A stretch of DNA of 64,000 bases from Fratercula arctica (lineage: Eukaryota > Chordata > Aves > Charadriiformes > Alcidae), in the NCBI GenBank assembly GCA_947846985.1, contig CANTUZ010000010.1, positions 23,731,095 to 23,795,094 on the forward strand. Reading direction: 5' to 3'. A program made the position numbers and the translations under genes. Shown here piece by piece: positions 50,380-63,600 of this stretch; position 1 is the first letter of the stretch; each line of letters begins with the position of its first letter. The notes under the pieces were generated by a model, which saw only the letters and a list, made by a program, of their open reading frames with translations, was not told the DNA's origin and ran no database searches.

Positions 50380-50900
50380 TAATGGTTCAGACCAGTCTCA
50401 CGTGGGACCTCCACTCATCCCCTGTGCCTATGGCCCACCATCCCCATTTAAGCTCAGGCCTGGGCCTTTGCTCTTTGCCTGAACTTTGCTGCAGGTGTAC
50501 CTGCCTGCAGCCCTCCCTCTGGGCCCTGTCTCCTGGACTAACTTATGCTGTAGGTAGCTTGTCTCCTGGAAAGACCCTTCGTATATACGCTGTAGCTTGT
50601 ACCCAGTCCTGTCTTTGGACCTGTGTCCTTGGTGGACTTTGGACCCATGCTGTAGGTTTGTCTCCAGCCCTGACTTTTAAACTCCTGGATGGAGCCTCAT
50701 CGCTCCATCATGCCTGGGACTGTCAACAGACTCTGTTACCAGCACCCGGCTTTGCCTGTGGGACCGTGCCCCATCGGTGAGGGCACTGCCTGTGCTGGGG
50801 TCACCCTTTCCTCCTGGCTTGTCTCAGCTGCTGGCCCTTGCTGTGCCCTGACAAAAGGCTGGTGCACAGCGATTGCAGGAACAGATTTAAAAATCAATGG
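50380..50900 (+). mobile_element. LTR-like or degenerate tandem segment
   Basis: A C/T/G-rich block unlike its A-rich flanks. GCTGTAG recurs near 50549, 50588 and 50649, followed each time by CTTGT or TTTGTC and a CCTG or CCCTG word, suggesting a worn repeat of roughly 40-60 bases. A CATTTAAG box near 50444 precedes GGCCTGGGCCTTTGCTC, a layout reminiscent of an LTR promoter. No paired LTR or retroviral gene is present, so if real it is a solo remnant. Limits are approximate. Confidence 0.3.
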
Positions 50901-53900
50901 AAACAATATTAATCTCTTGTAACTGGTGACTGGACAGGTCCTTTCTGGGAAGCCCTCCAAGTTGTCCGTAATCACAACCTAAGTTGATTTCCAAGACTTT
51001 CAGCGTGGCCTTAGGACAGATCTTGGCAGTTTGGTAAGGGCCTTAGCTTTAAAAACAGCTTTAATGCCAGGTACAGAAAATATAATCTGAGAGACTATTA
51101 GAGTTTTGTAATATATAAGCACATGAATCATTTTGTGGAAGAAGGTGAAAGAAAGGAAGAACATGTGTTTGCATTTATAGGAGAAAACTTAATGGTAACG
51201 TGTTACTTTTCCTCTTCCACGTTAAAGTAGAAAAAAAGCTCTTGATGTACTGAACACAGCATTCCCCAACTGTAAGATTATATTCATTTAAAATGCATGG
51301 CAAGAAGGGTGAAAAGGGCCAGAGTTAAGCCATTCAATCGACAAAGAGATGATACATTCAGAAGAGAGGAACATGCCCCTGCCAGAGCACCCTAAGTCGT
51401 GCCCTTCTGCTTTGTAATTAATTTTTTGTCTGTGTTCAGCTGTGCTCACATTTCTTATCTTACAGAAGATCTCTAAAGCCCACTTGGGGATAAAGTAAGC
51501 TTATATGGAGGAAAGGATAATGAGGTTAGTAGGTGTTGCTATGCAGGTTGCTAGCCTCACATAGTCTTTACACTTAGTAGTGCCTACAATTTGAGACAGT
51601 TATTTCATTTTTGCATTCATCTTTAATACTCAACAGGCTCATCTTCAGCAACAGCCAATCCTTAAAAATGATGTAAACGCTAACTGGCAAACATCCACCA
51701 CTAACTTGCCAGTTCTCTTGAACATCAGTCCAATAAACTAATTAAAATGTTTAAGACCAAATCATGTCCAAGCACTAGAATTCATCTCTGTTGCATAAAC
51801 GTGGCATGATGTCATGAAGACACACCATCTAAGTAAACCAGCATACCTCTGGAAATGTTTCAATAACAGGACCTCACATATACAATTAGACCAATTCCAC
51901 AAGTTTGAGAGGGATTGGTTGCTATAACCTGTCCCAGGCAATGAGATGAAGAACTGGTGACTGCAAAGAAAACCAAGTAGAACCAACTGACAGAACAAAA
52001 TAGACACAGGAACCAGAAAAAAAAAAAAATAATGGAAGAGAAAAGGCGTTACTTGTCCCTCTGCTATGACTGAACAGAGTTGAGGTATCTCACAGGAAAA
52101 TAAATACTTTTAGGAAAATAAAGTTTTATTGAAAAGTAACCTGGAAAAGTAACACTGTCCCACTTTTTCTGTAATTTAACTGTGGGATATTATAGGCACA
52201 GGCATCTCATTGCAGGAAACATTAAAACATTATTAACCAGTAAGTAAGTATTGCTAAGGATGAACTAATCATGGGTTAGCACAAAGAAAGCCCAAAGTCC
52301 ACTTTTAAGTTAGTAACAATAACTTACAGTTTCCAGTAACTCTACTTTTGTGTACAGTGAAATGGGTTCTGCATAGCCTACCTGGCTATATATTCTACCA
52401 CATGGTCCCCTCTCCACCTGCTATCATTTCTACATTTTTTGCTGTCTTTCCCCATTTCCTAGCCTTTGTGTCAATGAAATCAAAGGTGCAGTGGCAATTT
52501 ACTCTGGCTGTACCTGAAATCAAACATTCTTCTCCCTTTGCTGTTCTAGCCATAATGTCACATATACATCGACATTAGTAGAATATATGAAGCATTCCAT
52601 TAATATTTTCACTCCCTCACTTATTATAAATATTTATAAATTTCTCATGGGAATATTACACCAAGTGTTTCTGGAATTACACATCTATTCAAGCTGGACA
52701 GAATGCTAATGTCGTCATTACACTCATTCTACTTCATCACAAATTTTTGTTTAATTTATTCTGTTTCTACTCTTGAGTAGAAGCCCTGGCTTCTGTTACA
52801 ACCCTAATCCTCTACTGCAAGTATAAAACGCTTTATTACATGTTTCAAGTTATTCTTGCTCCTTTCTTAGTCTCTGCAAATCACATCTGCAAAATTGACA
52901 ACAAAAAGTTTACAGGAGACAAGATTTACTATTTGAATCACACTGGAAGTATGAGCTATGAAAACAAGGGCACAGCAGCTACGTAGGTCCTACCTCTTTT
53001 CCAGACCTCCAAAATCCTTTTATCTGACTAATGCCTGTGGACCCTTGCCTATGTGTCTCCAGAAAACTCAGGGTTAGGGCTGAGAGAAAGCATAGAGCTG
53101 CACTGTGAGTGGGCCTAGGGAGGAGCTGCCAAAAGAAAGTGAGAGCTGCATGGAGACCACCCTTGGGAAAAATCTTTCATTTGGACAACAGCATCAAACT
53201 TGTCTATGGCTTCCCAGGAAAATTAGGGTTAAAGTTCAGCCTCCAGTTGACAGACAGTGGAAGTTTAGAGCTGTAGCATGTGTAGGACTCAAAGAGTCTG
53301 AAGTCCTCATTTTAGCATTGTCCACCTTTCCTCACCCCCTGAGTTTCTGTACGCTGGAACTCAGCATTAAGTACTCCCTCCTGCAATTTCCTTTTTATAA
53401 ACCCAGTCTACTTGCATAAGGAATGTGCCATTCCATCCTCTTTTGTCATTTTTTGCCCTCATTTTATGCACAGCTGAAGCCCCAGCAGTCTGCTTGTATC
53501 AAGCAATCTGAGGTATCAGTATAACAGAGAACACTCTTCAAGGCATGAAAAAGCATTTCAACCAGACTTCTCCAGCACACACACAAAACCAAATAATCTC
53601 TGTCCTTTCCAAGCAAAGTGCCTAGGGACCTTTCAATGGAGGCAAGACTTTACCACATCATCCCTCTTCTATCACACTGACTGCAGGAACTTCCACTCTG
53701 AAGATGGGATTGGCCTTTTTGCAAGTACTGCAGCACCTGAACTCCATAAATGTCATAGGAGCCTCAGTCTCTGCAAGTTTTGCGTCAGGCACCTCAACAG
53801 GACTGGTGCTTTTTTGCTACATTAGAGTGCAGTATTCAAACATATGTCCTAAATAAACTCCACAAGAATTACCTTCCCTCACTATTCATCCAGACAGAAC

Positions 53901-54569
53901 TAAGGTGAAAAAAGTAGGACTCCTTTCCTTCAGCACAGAATTTAGCAACCCAATATTTCTATTTTTAATTACATTTATGATATTTCCTGTGGGTATAAGT
54001 AATGAATGCAATTCCAGTATGCTGGGAGCAATGTAAATACAGTCATTCCCAAAGGGATCTTACAGCTGTTATGCACGGGTCAGAGATTCTGTGAAATGCA
54101 AAATCTGAAACTTTAAAAGCTTTTTAGCCCACATCCTTCCCATTCCTTTTCAAAGGCAGAGTTAATGGATACCGAACAACATTGCCCCAGATTTTGCCCA
54201 CAAGGTATGGAAGTAGTAACTCCATTTAAAGAAAGCAGTATTCAGCAATAAGCAACCACCCGGTCCTATCTCACTCAGGAACTGCATCAGAAATTCCTTT
54301 CTGATCCAAGCCAATTCATCTGCCACTTCATGCTGACAACTGTGCAACTGAAGACAAGACACATGGAATTGCTTCCTCTGAAATCATTCTAGGGGGTGGA
54401 AGGAGGAGTGAAACTTCACACTGCAGCATACAAGTCTAGTCTCCTCCTCCTACCTGATTCCTTGCCTCTTATTTTGACATGAGACCACTCAAAAGGACTT
54501 AAGCAAGCTCTTCCCCTCAGCAAATCAGCCCATGTCAGCCCATAAGAATGCAAAAGATTCTGCACTTAC
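50901..54569. other. Noncoding region, segment 5
   Basis: About 3.7 kb without a supported gene. Short chance ORFs and an A-run near 52017-52029 only. Confidence 0.5.
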
Positions 54570-54630
54570 CTCCGATCACAGTCTGGTGAAGGAAAAATAC
54601 TCATCAGCTGCTTCTCTCAGGAACAACTTT
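54570..54630 (-). other. Candidate noncoding exon (possibly NDST2 5' UTR)
   Basis: On the minus strand a long T-rich tract (TTTCTTTTTATTTATTTT) leads to AAAACAG at 54637-54631, and 61 bases later comes GGAG|GTAAGTG, a perfect donor. All three frames of the 61 bases contain a stop, so it is noncoding. Being upstream of NDST2 on the same strand, it may be one of its 5' UTR exons. A second AG (CCTTCACCAG) inside would give a 13-base version. Confidence 0.4.
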
Positions 54631-57600
54631 CTGTTTTAAAATAAATAAAAAAGAAACAAGACTTCAAACAGTGCTTCTCTCACTCTTCCCTAATGTTAGC
54701 CTCCATCAGTGTTCGTAAACATTTACTTAGCAGGAGCACCTTTGCTCTCCAGAACCAAAGGTAATGATTACATTACACTAACCATGGCATGAGGACAGAG
54801 CGAGGCCAGGACAACAGCCAACTAGACGATGACGTAGGGTTGTGCTGCAGCAGGCTCAGTTGTGCAAGAGTGAGAAAGAGTAGGGCAAGATGAAAAATGA
54901 CAAGTGCAGGGAGAAGAAAAACCCAACCAACAAACCAAGAACCTGGATTTAGAGGTAAACCACAAAGAAAAAAGAAAGTTCACAGAACAAGCAAATGCAG
55001 TATTAGCTGAGAGAACTGGACATCCCAGCATAGGGATTTTTCACATCTGTTCATTAATGTCATTGCCTTTGAAAGAGCCAACAAAGCAAACTGTAAGACG
55101 CTACCCTCTTCAGTCTTGGCCACAGCTAAATCAGTTCAGTAAAACTTCAGTGGTGTGACAAAGTCTGAGTAGTCTATTGCCAAAGCCTTTAAAAGAGTCA
55201 GGACCACGAGGAATACTGTGAAACGAAAACAAACCACTGAAGGATGGAGTTACACCCTTCCTCCACCCCTCTACCTGGCTAGCGATCACACAAATGAAAG
55301 TACTTTGTGAAGCTAACTGAAGCTCAGGAAAACTTTGTGCACGCACACACAGACACACATAGACACACAGAGCAGTTTGCCAGTGAGAGCGTCTCAGCGG
55401 AGTCACCAAAACCCCGAGGGAGGGCACAGGTTAGAACAGGGTCGGGGCTAAAAGGGTAATTTTACTGTACCTGTCAGACAGCCTCTAAAGGCTGCTCTGC
55501 CACATCAGCTGTGCCTGAGACACACAAGTACTCTCCTGTAGCTCTCCAGCTCACACACACCTTGATTCAGCAAGAACTCTGACCTTTGAGTTTCCAATAA
55601 TCTTTAATACCTCTACAGCCAATTAGTAAAGGAATAAGAACCACACTTGTGCTGCCTGTAAATATAACTAAATGTGCCCAGCTCGCTGCCTTCCTTGCAA
55701 ATTTACAACTAGAGCAGAATTTTCTCTTTTCCTTTTTCCTGGTTAGATAAAGATTAGTTTAGATAAAAAGGACCTACCCTTCCTCAGCACACAACTTTCC
55801 CTTTTATTTTGATCTCAAATTCTTACGTTTCTTCACAGTTTGAGAAAGCAGAATGAGAAGCCCTGCACGCCTGGCCTCCACAGATCCCAACACACCAGGG
55901 TAAACATCAAAACAGTCAGGCGCAATAGCAAAACAACTAAACTACAAAAGGGGTGAATGTTTGATGTCACTGTAAAAGGAACAGACAGCTAAAGAAATGT
56001 TTTTCACAGAGCTCTGGCAATCCAGTGAAACTCACTGAGAAAAACAATCAAATTAGGAAGTTAATTATTAATAGAAAGCATACAATGGCAGTGGATAAGA
56101 CTCTCATACCCCACAGCAGTCATTAAGACCCACAGAAACAGATTCACCAACATCCAACTAATGGCATTTAAAATAAGTTTCCCATAGGGGCTGGCTGTCC
56201 CCTGATGTTTCACTGCAAAATATCTTGCACTTTCTGATGCAAACTATTACCGAAGTGGTGACTTGGACCAAGATGGAGCATCACTCTGGTCTAATTGGTT
56301 TTACTTTCCAGAATACAGCAGACTTGAAGAAAAACCACAAATGGATCAACGGATTACAAATGCAGGGGAGACACTCAAAGAGGAACATGAGTTACAAATA
56401 ATTTTCTCTTCAGCTTTTAAAAATGCAACTTGCTCACGCTTACAGAAGCTCAGAAACAGTTACATCAATGAGGTAAAGAGACTCCTGCTCTTTGCAGTCC
56501 CAGTTTTCCACTAAGGCATGTCACAATCAATAGACGTAGAAACACAACAGCGCAGGATAAGAAGAGAGGAAGAATTTAACACTAGTTGCATGGGGTAACA
56601 GTGATGAAACACAAAGAACAGCCAATTCTGATTTCACTGCAAGATTTATTTTAAAGAACCTTAAAGTAAAGGTGTAGTTTAAAGCAACACTAAAGTGATG
56701 ACACTGCTGTCATTTCCACAGAAAGCTAAGTAAGGTGGCAAAAGCCTTGCCTAACAATTTCCCATTTCCCTTCTCCATACATACTTATCTGCCTGTGTTG
56801 TCCATGAGAAGCAAACAGATTTGCATGTTTGGAAAGCCCTCAGCTCAAAGCACGCGTTACCACCATTATCAACAGCTGCTAAACACCACCTCCCAAATGC
56901 TTAACGGAGAAGGCAGCACCACATTTCATCTCTGGGCATCAAAGCATTTACTAATGGAAATGAACCTCTGCCTAGCACACAATTAAGCTATTTTGGAAAG
57001 ACATCATTAACTCTAGGAGCATCATATCTTTTCCCATGTTTGTATTTAGTTTCAAATTTACCAGCCGTGACAGCAGAGTGGGAAAGCTCAGGAGCTTGTG
57101 CACCGGCCATGCAGGCTCCTGCAGGAGCTCCCATTAGTCAGGGTGTGTGCCGTCTGGAGACTCGATAAGCAATGACATTTATATTCCTGACAGTTTTATT
57201 TCTTTAAACACCAGCCACACTGGAAGTTTCACTTTACTTTTTACTCTGGAAAGAAGGCCAAACCTGAGTGTAACAGATGCTGTCTGGAACGCCCAGGACC
57301 CATACTAGACCATGTGTGTGGTCCCTTTCACCATTATGAGATAAAACAGCTTTCAGGAAAATGAGAAGGGTCCTTAGTTTTTCTGAGCACAAAAACCTTA
57401 ATATTTACACTAATCAAATACAACAGCGTCCACTTAGAAGAAGAGTAGTCACACGGGAGCTCAACCAAGTAGAACTATTTTCCCATGAAGATCTTATCCT
57501 CAGTCTGGGCAAACAATCCAAGTCACAACTAGACAGACAACAGTTCTACGCTGTAAGTCTCTGTAGTAATTACCCCAAAGAAACATGGCAGTCCTGAGTT

Positions 57601-60600
57601 TAAAAATAATAATTTTAAAAGCTCAAATCAGAAGCACAGTGAAAATATATAATGATAAAGCATACATTGGGAAAACACAGAAGGTAGCTTGATACAGTCA
57701 AAATATGAAAAGATTTACAGGGACATGAACAGAGAGTATAAAGTCCTGCTTCGTAAATGGTGGAGATTTTTAGTTAATTTCTGTGAAATAATAAAATAGA
57801 GAATAAAAACTGCAGTCACCTGAGGTTTGCATTGCTTTCTGGATAACAAAGAATTTACAGCACCACTAAAAGAGCTGTGTAGCTTTACAGTTCAAAGCTG
57901 CACAAAGACAACACAGCACAAAGATAGAGGTGACTTTTAATGGGTACGGGTAGGAAGGATGGATGGACCGCAGCAATTAAACAGGAAAAAAGGGGAAAAT
58001 GTACATAGAGAAGGGGGAGAGAAAAGGCGTAGAGATATGTGGGAAAGAGTGAAACCAAGAACAATTATCAGAAAAAGTCACTGTCAGAAACTGCAAATGC
58101 TCAAGAAAGACACACCATGGAGAAAACTGCGTTCCCTGTCAGGATCTCCAAGGAAGTGAAAGAAATGGAAACTAGGCAGCAAGGATATACTTGAAACACT
58201 TAATCAAGGACATCTGCCATTAAAACAGATTACCTTAACACATATAGCTCCTTTATGGGTCATTCATGTGCATCCATCAGAACTGGTTTGAGAAGGGAAA
58301 CGGTTTCTGAGACTCAGTGAAACTCTTAAGTAAACAAACTCGTATTTCTGATACGGGAAAGCAGTCTCATTTTCAAAATTCTAGAAGCGATCTCTTCAAT
58401 TCCTTGCCTCCCTCTTGTATGAACAGAAGAAAAAGGCAGAGCCACCTGAGGAAGGAGAAACATCAGTTCGATAATGTAAAGCAAATGGCTTGGAATGGTT
58501 CATCATTCAGCCAATGTCCTACTTCAGATCTTGCATGTCCGTATGTGGCATCACCTTGTCTGCACACAACAAAGGAAAGGATTCCTCCCTATAAGCCTAT
58601 TCATAGCATGGAGGGCATGTGGCCCAGACCCCGTCTGCCATCAGCATGACTGTGCTTGCTTGCAGCCGTGCCACTCTGAAATGCCCATGACCCTGACTGC
58701 TCCAGCAGCCCAATTTTCAGAAAGGCCATTGCAAGCAGTGAAGTGTTAAAACCGTAATGCTATCTGTCTTTGCCTCTGTCCTTTTCTCTCCTGCTATCAG
58801 CTAGCTGTATGTCTCCCACCAAGCAAAAAAGCAAACCGATTGCCATCAAGGCCAATGGGGAAAAAGACATCAGTAATGACCTTCTTCCCAATGCTGCAGC
58901 CCAGCAGCTAAAATCATGCCAACTTTGTGAGAAGAGAAAAAAATCTGTAAAAAATGGGGGAATGATTACAACTGAAATATTAGGAAAAGATCTCTCCTTG
59001 TTCTCTTTTGCTTTCTGCTCTCATCACACAAGTAGGAAGGAAACAGCTTTCTCAGCTGACGAACTTCCATTGCTACAACTCTCTTTTACCCCCGCTTTGT
59101 TTCTGACTGTTCCTCTGTGAGTAAAGAATTGTCCTGAATAAGGAAAAAGTATGATTTATGTATTATGCAGATGCATCTTAAAAGACTGTCAGTTTCCATC
59201 CTGCCACAGAGCCACCGTCTCCTGACAGCCACGCTGTAATTAAGTTGATAGCATTGAGCATTCCCTGAATTACTGGGTTAAAGACGCAGAGCACTGTATT
59301 TAAACCTTTCACCCCATTCAGATAATTTAAACAATTCTGCTCATGGCTTGTTTAGGCTACTCCTCCCCGAAGCATTGAAAATTAAGAGCATCCAAAAGAA
59401 CTAAACACACCTAATTTGGTACTTTTCTCGGTCCTAATAAACCATGGCTCACACAGACAAAGCAATGCCTTATCTCCCCTACACCAGTCATAAAGCCACC
59501 GTTATCTTAAGAAAAATAGCATTAAAAAAAAAGCGCAAACAAATAACCAGATTAATGAAAGGCAATGATGCGTTAGGTTTCCAAATGGACAGCCTGAAAA
59601 CACCCAGGGGCCCAAATCCCCCAGGAATGAACTTCATGTCAACAGAAAGCTATGTAAAGGCTTTGTGCCTAAATGGTGACCCCCAATTTACAGAGAAGTT
59701 GAGAGCTACCATGGAGAATTTCAAGAGGAAGAGGGTCATTCCCCTGTTAAATAAAGCAAATTAAGTCAGAACCTTGCTGACTTTAATTCCATGTAATTTC
59801 TTCTCTACATTTTTCATTTATCATTGTCAATATTTGATCTGGACAGTGTTGCCTCTTCAGGCTCTGTATGCTTACATTTATCTCTGTCTTTTATCATAAA
59901 GCACAGTGCACTCTACATTGCAGAGGAGATTCCTCCAATATCAAAGATAATGCAGGGGAAAAAACAAAGTATAAACAGCTCCTCACTTAACCCCACAAAT
60001 GTGTCTACAATGTTATGAATCAGCATTTCCAATTTATGATTCACCCCCATCAAGGAACTAATTAAAACTAAAATTAACATTGTTCATTTTCTAAAAAGGG
60101 GAAAACGAATAAAGCCAATGATCTATACCCAAATAAAAAGCATAAAACACGTTTGATATGACTGTAAAGATACGATGCAGCAAAGAAAATGGAGTTTTGC
60201 CCATAATTCAGTTCTAATGTGCTGTTTAAACAGCTTTCCTTGTATGCGCTTTGAGGTTTACAGTAATAACTTCCAAGGTGCCCAATAAGTGGCCACAGCA
60301 CAGCTGGCTGTACAGCAGAGATACATAATGAGAAGAGATACTCCATCCAAAAAACCAAATAAAAATTACAGATATAGGGCTTCTTCCTGGATGTAAAAGC
60401 ACAAAGCTGAATGAAATCAAAATCTGGAAGAATAAATATGATATCTTGAAGTCAAATTGTGAAAAGATAAGACTTGTTAGCAGATTGGCTGTATCCACAC
60501 CTGTTTTATTAGGTGCACTTTGCCTTTTTCAGTAGGTGAGAGGAAGGAAATTTGCATACATGGAAATAGAGAAAAGAGGTAAAAATAATTCACAGTTTCA

Positions 60601-63600
60601 GGGGGATGAGGGGAAAGAAGAAATCAAGACTTCTTACCCAATTACCTTTTACACGCTTAGCCAATGTTCAGCCCCAAATTCAGCTTAGCCAACGCTCAGA
60701 AACAGACATGTATCTTCAGGATCTTTCCCACACTTTGAGGTACGATAGCTTGTTTTCTCTTTCCCCACAGTTTTCTCAAGCCCTGCTCCTCACTGCTGCT
60801 GCTTTCCAAAATGCCTCTATACCCAGCCACTGATGGCGAAGGCTGCAGGTGCAGTCAGCTGGTGAGGAACACACAAATGTTGAACAGACTGTTCCCTCCT
60901 CCCTGGGGGCTCCCAGTCGCCACAGAGGTTGGCTATACAAACACCCAAATCATCACCAAACCTTCCCACTAATGGAAACAGATACATGATCTATCCACAG
61001 AAGTCTCCACTACCATATGAACTTGTTTGGAAGAGTATTTAAATGCATTATTTTAACTCTGCCTACCATCCCTCTTCCTTTATGTTTTCTGGGATGCAGA
61101 GGTAAAACAACCTGCTACACAAATCCATTTTAAAAGAATATAAATGATGCAGCTGCTTGATCCTATTGGTCATTATGCCTGGAAAAAAAAATCTTTGCAT
61201 GAACCAGTAATTTTCTTTCTCTCTATTTTCCATGAGACGACGCTACAGATTGTGGCTACTGAGAGAGTAGTGCCAGAACAATGCGAGGAGAGGAGTATCA
61301 ATTCTTTCAATGCTACAGGTGCAAGGACTTGGCCACATCCTTTCACTTGGTCTTTTGAAGTCAAAAATCTGACTGTGGTTGAATTGTCAGGAAGAATGGC
61401 ATCTGAAAAAAGGTACACACGATCAACCAACCTGAGTTCAAGGAACACCATAAATGCTTTGAGATTAGTAGTCAAAAAAGCCTGCAGATTCTGTAGGACA
61501 CTGGGTTATGATCAGGGAGAAGTGTCAGTACTTACAGATTGACTCATGGAAGCGCGACTAAAGCAGCTCTGTGCGGCATTGTTTGAGAGTCACTGACCCA
61601 GAAAGGCACTAAAGCAAAGCTGTACATAACACTCCCGATGCAGGCACTCAGCCCTGTGCTTTGCTGCTGGAAGGAAAACACTGCACGGAGCTCCACAATT
61701 TCATAGTTCACATCAATAGCTAAGCGAGCTCTTGTGATTGCAATGAGATGAAACTTTCTACTTCCCTTCTTAATTTCTTTTCATACCTCAAGTTAAAAGC
61801 TCTCTTTTGCCTGCCTTCTTTCTCTTCCCCTGTCTTGTTCTACTTCTTCACAGTGATTCTGAGTCAATCAGTGATTAAATTCCCTGTGTTTTCATGCAAA
61901 CATCTAACTTTCCTGGCTTCACTGGAATATCAGTGAAGGCCCCCCTCCCACTCCTCTCTCATCCCAAGAGACTGAAGCATACACAGCTTTGCCTGAGTAT
62001 CATTTCGGAATAAGGCCACACTTGTGTTTTTAAGAGAGGCATCCAGCCAGCTGGAGGTTTCTTTATGACTTTACTAAGTGCAAAGCCTTTTAGACTTGTA
62101 GACTGAGCCAAACCCCTGACCTACCATGCCCTTGTGAGACCAACAGTACTCTTCCACTACTTGAGAGAGAAAATACATGAACTGTCAGTTTAAAAAGCAA
62201 GCGACATGGCAACTGAATATTATCGCTGTAGGATACTATCAAACAGTGTTTCAGTAGATGAAACACAGCAGGGTCTGGTGTGCAGGACAAATTTTTTTGA
62301 AGTCTTTCAATCAACTGCTCCATTTTAAGGCAGGTAGAAAAAAATTATGCAGAAGTAGAAGCTTCAGTTTGAGTTTTAGATCACATTTACATGTCAGTGT
62401 GAGAATCTGATCTAATGTTTGTCAGAACCATCAGAAGTATTTCCACTGAATTCAACAAGCACAGGCTCAGGATTTAAATTTATGTTGTGCCAGGATTTGT
62501 ACATACATTTATGTATATAAACACCATGCTGTACAGTATTATAATTATTTTTTTGGCATGGAACTGTCTAAGCATTACACATGAATCACAGCAAAGGGTT
62601 GTGTTTTTTTAATAATATTAAAAAAAAAGTCTTTCTCCTTTGAGACCCAGCCATAACCCATTCTTATCTCTGTAATAACATAGATTTTCATCTCTCTAAT
62701 CTTCTCCCCTCCTCAATACAAAAAGAGAATTTGCAAAGCGGATGACTAACCAAACCCCTTTCAGTTTAAGGCTCACTCTGCTTAGGTGTTTTGACACTCC
62801 TAAGCTATATTTTTCTACTAATTTTTTGAAAATGCATGTTCCTTTTGTTTCAACAGATTTGGAATAGACAAAGTCAGAGACAATGCCCCATCTGAGTTAC
62901 CTCATAAATCAGCAAAAACATCAGGGGAAACTGCCTTTTTTATCCTAGCAGTGCAAACAGAAATTGCCCTTGTCAAGCCTTATTTACCAGACCATCGTGC
63001 TGGTGAACTGCGTAACACCCTTGCACAGTGTCCTGAACGCATCCACGCTCCTGTGGACCTAGGCAGTTGCAGATTATAGTGCTTTTCATGGGAAACACTT
63101 TTTTCTTACTCCTTCCCTTCAGCTTAACTACCAGTCCAACCTGAAAGGTATAAAACCAGACAAAAGGGAAGTAATTTCCCAAATGCCAACACTCAAAACA
63201 CTTTGTACTTCTAACCACCATTTTCTCCTGGCAAAGGCTCTGCCATCTCACCTGGCAAGTCTCAAGTCTGACTCAATTGTCAAAGAAAAAACAGAGCTAT
63301 TTAAATGCAATAGCATTTAAGTGTTGTGCCAACAGAATAATAGCAAAGTTCTCTAAAACAGGCTAAGTACAATTTTTCTGATTTACAGGACAGTAAAACT
63401 GAGGAACTGAGCACAAGCTTGGACACTTACCATGCCACAGCAGCAGAATCAGGAGTGTGACGTTGCAGGAACAGAGTTCATAGGATCCTAACCACTGCCT
63501 CTTTTTTCTCTGGAGCACTATTTTGTGCCTGCCCAGAGCACCCCCTCTGATTTTTTACTTCACACAGAGCACAGGCCAGACCACGCACTCTCTGAAGTTG

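Noticed and set aside
59444..59764. 106-codon plus-strand ORF starting MAHTDKAM
   Set aside because: Looks protein-like in its lysine-rich part but has no recognisable domain or splice context, and the surrounding bias favours minus-strand transcription.
61144..61542. 132-codon plus-strand ORF with a 100-codon antisense partner
   Set aside because: Both frames open by chance; no family resemblance.
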